A program made the translations under genes and the position numbers. From Aptenodytes patagonicus (lineage: Eukaryota; Chordata; Aves; Sphenisciformes; Spheniscidae), in the NCBI RefSeq assembly GCF_965638725.1, contig NC_134955.1, forward strand, positions 13,234,316 to 13,298,315: a stretch of 64,000 bases of DNA, written 5' to 3'. The stretch's first letter is position 1. Each line of letters starts with the position of its first letter. This document shows positions 55,517 to 64,000 of this stretch, one piece after another. Below the pieces are notes generated by a model. The model saw nothing but the letters and a program-made list of their open reading frames with translations. It searched no databases and had not been told where the DNA came from.

Positions 55517-57917
55517 CACCCCCACGGGGAAGCAGCAGCCAGAGAGGAAAAAAAACCAAATGTGTTCTGGGGCCCCCTTCATCTGGGCACTCACTTTGCC
55601 TGTAGTTTATTGGTATAAATACTATACACTTGTGTATCAGTCTCTGATACAATACTTCCCCCTCCCCAACGTTTCTGCTGCCTCATCTTGCATGCTAGCT
55701 CTTCTTTTGGCAACTCTTCCAATGGAAAACTACCAGAACAATGAATTTCATTTGGAAGCATAGATATCCCTCTCTGAGTTTGTTCCCCATCATTTTCCTA
55801 TGCTTTTTATGACGCTAACATCTTCATTAACTTTTGTAGCTAGTCCATGCAGAATAACCTGAAAGAATTCCTTTCAAGCTTAAAGTGCATTTTCCTCTCT
55901 TCTGAAATGAATGTTTCTCCATTTCAGTTCTGGTTTCACTTAGATAGATACAATTTTACTCCTTCCCAGGACTGGGCAGTTGCAGCAGCACATGTACAAA
56001 GGGCAAGCTGGAATCCAAAGCCATCTCCGTTGGGGACATGTCCTGTGTTGCCCCAACTAATTGGAGTGCAATGTTTGAAACCATCGAGCAGTCTCCCAGA
56101 GGGCAGCTCACAACGAAGGAAATCTTAAGAGACCAAGATTTCAAGCCGTCATTGGGAGTAAAGTAATCTGTATTAATACTGTATTTATGTAAGCACGCAG
56201 TTTGTTTGAATGGAAGAAATATTCTTGTTAATGGTCTGGAAGTTGGCTAGAAAAATACATTGTTTCTAACTTAACTGCTTACTAAGGCCATCCACCAGTT
56301 TTGTGATAGACAGGAAACTTCTCCACTAATTAAAACAAAACAAAAATCCCCAAACCCTAAGGAAGGGCTGAAGCTACTTGGTAAAATGGAAAAGATTATG
56401 CCAGTAACTGTGTGAGCATTCAATAATGCAGATTTCAATTCAGAAACCTGCCAAATGCGCATTGACATCAACCTAATAAAGTCCTATGGAGGTAGGGACC
56501 TACATGAGTGGCCCTGGAAATGGACAGATGTGACCGTCAGCAGCAATAAAACACAAGAAAAGATTCAATCTGGAAAGGTTGGCTCTGCCAGTCAAACTCT
56601 GATAGTCACGATCTCTATCTCTGAAAGATAAAAGCAGATTTTTTAGTAAACAGTCTTTACTGAGTATCTTCTCTTACTCCCTCACAAGAAGCAAGCAGTT
56701 TAAACAGCAGATCCCTACCCTGAAGCTAGGGGGTACAGAGTAAGCAAACTGTGTCACAGCTAGGAACAAGGACAACACCCTGATTTTTAGGCCTGGTTTC
56801 TGTTGGCCATGGTCCCCTCCTGCTTTAGAAAAACTTGGGGGGGGAAAAAAAAAAATCAGAACATGAATGCTAAAAAAAGCAAGCACAGAAAAGAGGAAGA
56901 AAAAAGCTTGCAGGAAGAAGGGGAAGATGAAAGAGAATGACAAGATGAACAGAAACACTGCTCTGCACAAGAGCATCAGGGGTACAACTAATAAATATCA
57001 GAAATCAAATACTAGCTCCTCTGTACCTTCATGCTCTTGCTACTGTGAGCTGACTGCAGAATAAAACTTTGAATGGGCTAAACTTGCATGATTTTCTTTA
57101 GGATAAGATTAATCTGTTAATGATGTGTCTTAGTGAACAGAGAATATACTGGAAAATATCTTGTATTCTCACAATTATATGCATTAATTTTAAGCAGATG
57201 TCTACCAACTTATTAACTGTATGGTTGCTACTTTATTATTTAAATAATTACATACCTTAGTAATTGATTTCCTAGGAATTTTTAGGCCAGTATGGAGCTC
57301 CAGGCAGACATGCTCTATGTTAGCAAATGTAACAACACAGCTGTGCACTGAAGTGACATGCTTTGCCTTTTGGTAAAACTAAAAAGAAACCAGAGTGGTT
57401 TCATTCTAGCCCCAAACCAGCAGCATGAATTACAGTAGTGGACACAATGTGGTAATGCAGAGTATAATGATATATTTTTATTCCTGTAAAATAGCCCTTG
57501 GTGTTTTTAAACCCAGAAGATACATTGTTAGTCCTTGAGATAGCTGAAGCAGTTTTTATCGTATAATACGGATGGCATCAGAAGTAACTTGCAACAAACA
57601 AGTGAAGCTGGAGAGGAGGCTTCCCAGAGGTGCTCTCTGTGGGGCTAATGTCCTCCCACTGTAGTCACCAAAAAATCCTCCTAACTTCTAAAGGAGCAAA
57701 GTTTTTGGTCAAAGCCTAACAGCTTCTGAAAATCCTTTGGTCTTACTGTACACTTCTGTGTTTCAGCAGTAAAGTTTGTACTAGCACAGAAATGATACCA
57801 TTATTAAAGCTATGTGAGGCAGAGGTACCTATCTTACAGCCAGGAAAGCAGCAGTTACAAAGACACTGATGTTTTTTTCAGACTAGACTTCCAAGGGATT
57901 TGTTTTCTGTCCTCCAG
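55517..57917. other. C11orf16 3' flank
   Basis: This contains AATAAA hexamers at 56475-56480, 56545-56550 and 57060-57065, any of which could end C11orf16. Small open frames (55847-56128, 56867-57064) have no recognisable relatives. Confidence 0.45.
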
Positions 57918-58155
57918 GAAGAAGGTTTTGCAGCATCAGAAAAACAAAGATATAAAACAGATGAAAGAAAACAGTCAGATGATAAACATAAAGCAACTTG
58001 CATAGGAGACAACAAACTTGACGATACAGACCATGTCAGAAGAGGACAGACAGAAAAAAGAGCAAAGATCTCACTTGCAACAAAGCAGAGAGAGACATGA
58101 TCAACCAGAATTCAATAAATGTACAACTGATGAAGTTCAGGAGCTGAAATTTCAG
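57918..58155 (+). other. Exon-like segment of unknown origin
   Basis: A strong acceptor (TTTTCTGTCCTCCAG) and a donor (TTTCAG then GTAAAC) bound 238 bases. One frame is open throughout except for a single TAG at 58003-58005. It reads as a Lys/Gln/Glu-rich coiled-coil-like peptide that includes MSEEDRQKKEQRSHLQQ. A second frame is open until a TGA at 58098-58100. Neither joins C11orf16 coding exon 4 in phase through a good donor. It may be a decayed 3' exon of C11orf16, an untranslated exon or chance. Confidence 0.3.
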
Positions 58156-59265
58156 GTAAACTGCTTAGGCTATCTCAGTGTTACATTTAGTAAGCAAATC
58201 AAGTTCTGATTTAGGTACTGTCTCTGTAGAATATCTTTATGGGTAACTGTATAATTTTAATAACTGAGAAACTCTATTTCCATCCACATCAAATTTCAGC
58301 ATCCTCATTCTTTACTCCAAGGTGTTATATTAAATTCCTAATTATTTGGACTTGACTCTACAATTCTGGAGAGATCAGGTAAACTAGTATGAGCACTAAA
58401 AACCTGAACAGATGCACAGCAAGGGTCTAATAAACCTCCGATTTGCCTACAGTTCTCTGGAGACAGCCAGAGGAATTCAGCATAGCAATTTCTTTTTGTA
58501 GGAAGCCAGAAGGAATGAAGAAACAACACAAGCTGACAGCTGAAAATACTTTTTTCAGGATTAAAGCAGAAGAGAAAGTAGCCAGAGGGTAAAGGACCTA
58601 CTACTGTAGATAGAAACAACAAAATGCTTAGAGAATCCAGCATTCAAGTCAGTGAATTTTATATACCCATGAAAATTAACTGAAACCTTAATACCATCAG
58701 CTACAAAAAGATTACAGGTATATATAGGTCATGTCACTAATTCCAACCATAGAATCTGATCCTTCAGGAGAGTTAAGCATCCAGAGAGTCTCATTAGTGG
58801 GACTGATCATGTTTAAAGCATATGAACTTGGCCATAAGCTGCAGTGTGCAGTTGCTCAGCAGTACTGTACTCAGGAGACAATTCAGGGTACCCTACCACC
58901 TACTGAAAAAGGCAGCTAACTGGTGTTCAGCGTAGGTAAGAGCCTGCAAAGAGACAGGACTTCAAGTGTCAATAGTTTATGTGCCTATACTGAACATCTG
59001 ACACATACTCAAGCACCTTCCTGAGTTGGGGTCCTAGATAGTGAATTTCATTTGCATTTTATTTCTTTATCAGAATAATAAAAGTACAGACAAGAGAGAT
59101 GCATTGTGAGCCAGCTGCTCTAAAATCAGTGCCAGCCCACAAAAGCTAATGTACACCATATTCATACCACATGGATCATGCTCTCTGTGGTCAAGAATGT
59201 GACGCGGATGTTCTGTCTGAGGATAATATAAAAGAAGCTCTCGTGACAAAGACTAAATTATGTAT
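58156..59265. other. C11orf16-AKIP1 convergent intergenic region
   Basis: AT-rich sequence between the two convergent genes. Nothing coding was recognised on either strand. Confidence 0.45.
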
Positions 59266-59271
59266 TTTATT
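59266..59271 (-). terminator. AKIP1: AATAAA (minus strand), AKIP1 poly(A) signal candidate
   Basis: TTTATT on the plus strand is AATAAA on the AKIP1 strand, about 285 bases after its stop codon. Confidence 0.45.
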
Positions 59272-59554
59272 CCACTGATTGTATCTTTAATTGTTTAAAG
59301 CATAAGAACCTGGAATTACACAGTCACATAATTGGATTTAAGGCACACAATGTACAAATATTTATAAAAGCAGTGTACAAAGTGGGCTGCATATAATTGC
59401 ATTAAGTATAAAACAAATATACAGGTCACAAAAATGGAGTCCCAAAGAGGAGGATACTATTAAAGTGCTAACAAGAAAAAGATATACATAGTTCATTACA
59501 TGCATTAAACCAGCCTCGTATTTTATTCCTGTGATTGCCAAGAAACAACAAACA

Positions 59555-59698
59555 TCATAGAACAAAAGTTAAATCAACACTTTGTCCTGCATTGACATCC
59601 ACCACGTGAGTTTGTTGCACCATGTCCTCTGAGGTTGCTGTGACAGAATAGGTGCCAGGAGAAACTTCAATGTAGATGTCTTTGGAAGCTTGTCTGGT
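59555..59698 (-). CDS. AKIP1: AKIP1 last coding exon with stop
   Basis: This exon encodes 47 residues (TRQASKDIYIEVSPGTYS through SVDLTFVL) and TGA. The acceptor AG directly follows a run of seven A. A second AG five bases into the exon would break the frame. Confidence 0.95.
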   Translation of the reverse strand, partial: TRQASKDIYIEVSPGTYSVTATSEDMVQQTHVVDVNAGQSVDLTFVL

Positions 59699-62600
59699 CT
59701 TTTTTTGGGGAAAAAAAAAGTTTCATTACTATTTAGTCATCTTAAATTTCCCACAAAAAAAAAAATTTTGAATTTGGGTAAAAAAAATTACATTTCAGTT
59801 GCTATACAAATGTACTAGGATTTTTCAAAATATACAGGCAGCCTGGACAAAACTGTAAAATGTTTCTGTCAATACAAAAATTAGCAAGTGCCATACTCAT
59901 CATTTCATCTAATGTTTCAATCAATGGAAATAATCAATGTGGTGTAATCTCTGCCTCACAAAACTGAAAGTTCCCAACCTAAACGGTTTAGAACATAAAC
60001 CTGGAAAACATCCATACAACAAGGGTACTCCCACTAATTTGTACTGTGGTACAGATTCCATGTTTCTCATCTTTTCTGACTTAGAAGTTCCCAAAATTCA
60101 TTTGGCGTGAGGTGTTAGGCTTTGAAAAATTAAAAAAGTTTTCTTCTTGAGGAACAGGAGTCTTCAGAGAGACTGTATGAGGGCCAAGCATAACTGGCTA
60201 AGCAACTGCCGTGTGCCTTGCTGCAAGCCTTTCCTCAGCACAGGGAATGTGTCAGGAGCACAAATGAGGTGAGACTGGAAAACTGCTGGATTATTGTTGC
60301 TGATGCAATTCACAAGAGCCTGAAGACTAATCACAGTGTTTGACATTCTGTACGAGTCCAAAATATAAAGTAGACTCTTAACTGGCTACGTGCCAGAATG
60401 CCACAATCTGGTTTATAATTAATTGTGCAAGTCTCTGTATGCCCATTCTTCTGCCCACCTATACATACATTAGGATTGTGAATGCACTACTGGTTAATCT
60501 TCTGTGCCATCACAAAGTCTCCACACCTGATCACAAATTTTAACCAGCTTGATGCAAAATGATAAATAAATGCTACACCTCAATTTAAAACCAAAGTATT
60601 CTATAAACTTACACGTTGCTGGCAAGTTTGAGCTTGACTGGGTGTTACAGAGGCTTCAGTCCTCTGGAAAAAAAAAAGAAAGATAGTTTTCTAATGATAC
60701 AACACAAAAGGCAAATTCAGCCCCTGAGAGATGGGATGCTTTATGTCCATGAAATTTTCCCCTCCACAAAAGGACTGACATGACACTGATCGGTGCCACC
60801 AGAAGTTACTCTGCCTCCCCCCTGCAACAGAAGGCTCAGATCAGTCCAGGTGTTCACGTGCCTATGATGTCAAACCACATACATTACTGCAAGCAAGTGT
60901 CACAGACACTAGATGGACAACAACTGTCCCATGGCGAGGGAAGGAATAACCTTTAATCAAAACCAAAAACACCTACTTACCTCTTCTTCGGAGGACTCCA
61001 GCTCTCTTTCCCCTGCTTGCCTGCCATGGTATCTGCAGATGTGTTTGATTTCATGCTCTTTGCATCTACAGGCTGCCATGAAGCTATAGTACTTCTGGAA
61101 AACAATAGAAACAGAGAATTATTATGTAGAGAAGCATCAAAGCCATGCTCACAACTACTGCAGATTTACAATTAAAAGTGGAACTGCACAGCTACTGACC
61201 TTCTGTATTCATTGGCTGGTTTGTTCTCGTGTGAGGATGAAAACAATGCCTGGATGTCCACAGGACACCTGCCTTCTGGTACAAAACTCAGCCCTGATTT
61301 TAGATGCCTGTCTCCCGATACAATATACAGGGACTCTCTGACACCTCAGAACTGAATTCATGAAAACATCAGAAGAAATGCTCTGGAAACATCTACCTGA
61401 TCAGGCTCTTCAAGAAAAGCTCTGGTGGAAGAAGTCATAGTCTGTGGGTCCTTAATAGGATGTATATGCAAGCTAGGTGCTTTGCAACCTAGCCAGTGAA
61501 GACCGGGTCTGCAGGGCATGTGCAGAAGCAGTGCTCTAAAAGCAGAACACTTTAATACTGAAAAATGAGTTGGTGAAGAAGCTAAAGTGTCTTCAAGGCT
61601 GGTACCAGTAGCATAGCAGTTTTGAGAACTGTATTTAAGTCCACAGCAGCCCTCTTCTGGTTCCATAGTAAAGGTACTTCTATCTTCCCCACTGCAAATT
61701 AAATATTTGAGTACAGCTCTGCTGCCATCTGTTGTCATGAGAGAACTCCTCCCAGGGTTACCTTTTTGATCACAGGGACCAAAAAGTGCCAAAATATCTA
61801 TTTTATTTCACTTATATTTTCCTTGTCTGACTGTCAACACTAAACTTGTGTTTACTGTGGAGCTACATCCCAAAGTACATCAAATACTCTGACCTATTGT
61901 GTAACGCTTCACAGAGCATCTCTGTATCACAGGTGGTGAGCTGGATTCTTTTACGTGACATCACAGAGCAAAGAAATTAAATCAAACTTTTGGTAAGAAA
62001 TGTGGGTAAACTTTGGTCCCTTAGTGACTCTAAACAGTTCATCTTAAATCACAATTTTAATCGTTTGCATTCAAGTGCCTAAATGGTTATGTTCGGCTGT
62101 GGATTTTTATTTGCACTCTGTAAACTTTATCCATGAACTTGTGGGTCTGAGAATTCTCCCCTCCCCACCCTTTTATGACCCTTCTTTACAGAAGATGACT
62201 GAAGCAGTACTGTCTTGGCTGATGCATAAATGTGGAAGTCATCCACTGCTTGTTCCAACTCTAATACTCCTAACAGGGCATAGGATGAGTCTCTATACAC
62301 CGTTATATTTTTGTTTCATCTTGTGTAAAACTCTACTCTGCCTGAGTTGTTTTAGGATTAACTGGTTACTGTGTATGTAGTGCTTTGAAATGATAAAGGA
62401 GTTGCTTAAGAGCTAATCATCTGGGGTGTGTTGAACTACTGTTTTCTCTAATTTAATTGAAGACTTAGCCTCTGTTATTAACTCTGCAGACAAGCTCCCT
62501 GCTGCATTATAATAACAGATCCCAAAGCGCATAGATGATGTAAACTGTGATGGAGTTTTCAGAGACTTTTAACACAGTTGTTGGGCTGCAGGGCTGCATT

Positions 62601-63547
62601 CACAAGGACGAGCTGGCAGAGACAGGTTCCCGGTCTGTCTACCCAGAAGGGTAATGACACCCAGCAGCCAGAGCCAACATGAAAGCAGCGGAGCTGTGCA
62701 TCTGTATGCCATACCTCTCGATTTCTACTTATCACAAATAAAGATATGGTGCTGCTCAGAACTGAGCCCACACTCCTTATCCAGTAGCAACATCCCAAAC
62801 TGAGTTTGCTTAAACGATACTGGGGAGGTTAACTCTAAATTCAGAGCAAACGTGTGACACAAAGCAATCCCTCTGCTCGAGATTCAAACTCTCCCCTACT
62901 TCCGCCACCCAGAACACACTGCCTCTATCAGCCAGCATAAGTGGTTCATGTTGGCATGATGAAAACAAAGGGTTACTCTGTCATAAAGCCACTCCACAGC
63001 AGAGGTGCAGAGGTACCTCGCAGCACCGGAAACAACTCTGTACATAGTGACACGTGACAAGTCTGCGCAGTTGGTAAAACAATGTAATTTGTGACATCAT
63101 CTGACATTTCTGTCTCTCTAAGCATATTGCCCTTCCACCAAAAAGTGGAGAAACCCTCTGCTAAAATCGGTACCGGTCTACTGGTACTGTCTATGGAAAA
63201 TGCTGATAGCGGTGTTTATCAACTAAGGTGGTACCAGTTGGTCAAGGATAACACTGGTGAAACCTACAATGTAACCTACCACAGGATGGTGAATGCCCCA
63301 AATTTCTTAATCTAGGCCGGCATCACAGGTTCACTGGCTAAGCTCTTGCCATGCAATGAGCAAAACTGAGGTCTCATTTTTGCAGTTTTAGCAAAAGCAG
63401 TGCAAACAGGCCTCTGCCAGGCACATCATAAACATTCCCCTTTGCACGAGTCTGGGGGTAAAACCTCACCTCGCATTCCTTTGTGGCTTGATTCATCAAG
63501 TTCACAATTGAAGCGAATGCTGCACTGAGACGTTCTGAATCTTCTTC
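59555..63547 (-). CDS. AKIP1: AKIP1, A-kinase-interacting protein 1 (partial, last four coding exons)
   Basis: Minus-strand exons in transcript order are 63470-63547, 60981-61094, 60613-60663 and 59555-59698. All are phase 0 and together encode 128 residues plus TGA. The first reads LSAAFASIVNLMNQATKECE, matching human LSASFRTMAEFMDYTSSQCG. The second starts KYYSF and has ICRYH near the human VYRYH. The last gives SKDIYIEVSPGTYSVTA and THVVDVNAGQSVDLTFVL, the most conserved part. Human AKIP1 is 210 aa; its N-terminal exon is not visible up to 64000 and should lie beyond the right edge. AKIP1 (BCA3) binds the PKA catalytic subunit and NF-kB p65 and shuttles between cytosol and nucleus. The gene faces C11orf16 tail to tail, as in human. 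The short third exon is poorly conserved. Confidence 0.93.
60613..60663 (-). CDS. AKIP1: AKIP1 51-base coding exon
   Basis: Seventeen codons, RTEASVTPSQAQTCQQR, lie between a TTTCCAG acceptor and a GTAAGT donor. Only this frame is open, and it joins both neighbours in phase. Confidence 0.88.
60981..61094 (-). CDS. AKIP1: AKIP1 coding exon with KYYS and RYH motifs
   Basis: Thirty-eight codons from KYYSFMAACRCKEHE to ELESSEEE. The acceptor is TTTTCCAG and the donor GTAAGT. Confidence 0.93.
61095..63469. other. AKIP1: AKIP1 intron
   Basis: About 2.4 kb of intron. It contains a 144-codon minus-strand open frame at 61358-61792 with no protein likeness or usable splice phase. No repeat copy was recognised. 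Confidence 0.6.
63470..63547 (-). CDS. AKIP1: AKIP1 coding exon, first visible
   Basis: Twenty-six codons, EEDSERLSAAFASIV to ATKECE. The acceptor is AATTGCAG and the donor GTGAGG. The preceding exon lies outside the window. Confidence 0.93.
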
Positions 63548-64000
63548 CTGCAATTAAAGACATTTTTTGTAACTCATAATGTGGTGCTCGTTGCTTAGAG
63601 GTAGAAAGTGTCAGGTGATTAAACAGCAAAATGCTCGCTAGTGCTGGAGGGCGTCTCTGGGGTGAAACAGTCACGTGTGGCCCTCCGCTGTGGTGCTTAG
63701 CTTTAATGCAGCGTGCACAGCGGCCTTCCAACGCCCCCCGTGTGCACCAGGCAAGACCGAGGCACTTGCTACACCCAAGCGGTCACCGGATGGAGCGATT
63801 GCCTCACTCCGCCATCCTGCGAAGCACTGCCAATTTATTGGTAAGCGCCCTCCACCGTTTCACGCTGGCTTTGACTAGATAAAACGCAGGGGGAAGTAAC
63901 CAAGTGTGACGTATTTTAAAATGCCTCTACCTCATTAAAGCACATCTATGGCTCAGTCCCACGCGTATAAATGCACAGACTAGGCCTCTACAGGACACGA
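63548..64000. other. AKIP1: AKIP1 upstream intron, right edge
   Basis: Moderately GC-rich. Neither strand shows the AKIP1 N-terminal exon or any DENND2B exon. Confidence 0.45.

Noticed and set aside
61358-61792. 144-codon minus-strand frame inside AKIP1
   Set aside because: No likeness to AKIP1 or any family known to me; it lies between exons that join each other exactly in phase.
63600-64000. AKIP1 first exon or a DENND2B exon
   Set aside because: Neither strand reads as the known AKIP1 N-terminus or as a DENN-domain protein.

Overview
The window looks like bird nuclear DNA. A CR1 LINE 3' end lies near position 400 in its characteristic avian form. Genes are split into small exons with GT-AG junctions, and their order matches human 11p15.4. 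No prokaryotic operons, CRISPR arrays, prophages or rRNA/tRNA genes were seen. I cannot name the species.

Five protein-coding genes can be read exon by exon; similarity statements rest on remembered human proteins, not on a search. From left to right: NRIP3 (+, 1529-13470, 6 coding exons, 243 aa); TMEM9B (+, 31790-42652, 5 coding exons, 191 aa, from a CpG-island promoter); ASCL3 (+, 47841-48395, one coding exon, 184 aa); the C11orf16 orthologue (+, 51510-55516, 4 recognised coding exons, 409 aa); and AKIP1 (-, 59555-63547, the last four coding exons, first exon beyond the right edge). The same order and relative orientation occur in human (NRIP3, TMEM9B, ASCL3, C11orf16, then AKIP1 facing C11orf16 tail to tail), so this is a conserved vertebrate block and not a functional operon. 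SCUBE2 and DENND2B, the expected outer neighbours, were not seen as coding sequence.

Layout: 1-1443 is upstream sequence with a G17 tract, the CR1 fragment and a possible TATA box. 1529-13470 is NRIP3, with a 6.9 kb first intron. 13471-31290 is its 3' UTR followed by a gene-poor stretch. About 31310-32160 is the CpG island. 33.7-42.7 kb holds the rest of TMEM9B. 42.8-47.8 kb is AT-rich intergenic DNA. ASCL3 and C11orf16 fill 47.8-55.5 kb, and the AKIP1 exons occupy the right end.

The gene products do not form one pathway. NRIP3 carries a retroviral-type aspartic-protease fold with a DTG motif, TMEM9B is an endo-lysosomal membrane protein, ASCL3 is a bHLH transcription factor, C11orf16 is an uncharacterised DUF4537 protein, and AKIP1 is a PKA and NF-kB interacting protein.

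I found no convincing new biological system. The most notable non-genic signals are a pair of abutting perfect 25-bp palindromes at 5256-5303, two further 13-bp perfect short-loop hairpins (27958-27987, 50578-50610), a palindromic CACGTG element in the TMEM9B promoter that resembles a CLEAR/TFEB site, a CGG repeat in the TMEM9B 5' UTR, the overlapping reading frames of C11orf16 exon 2, and an unassigned exon-like segment at 57918-58155.
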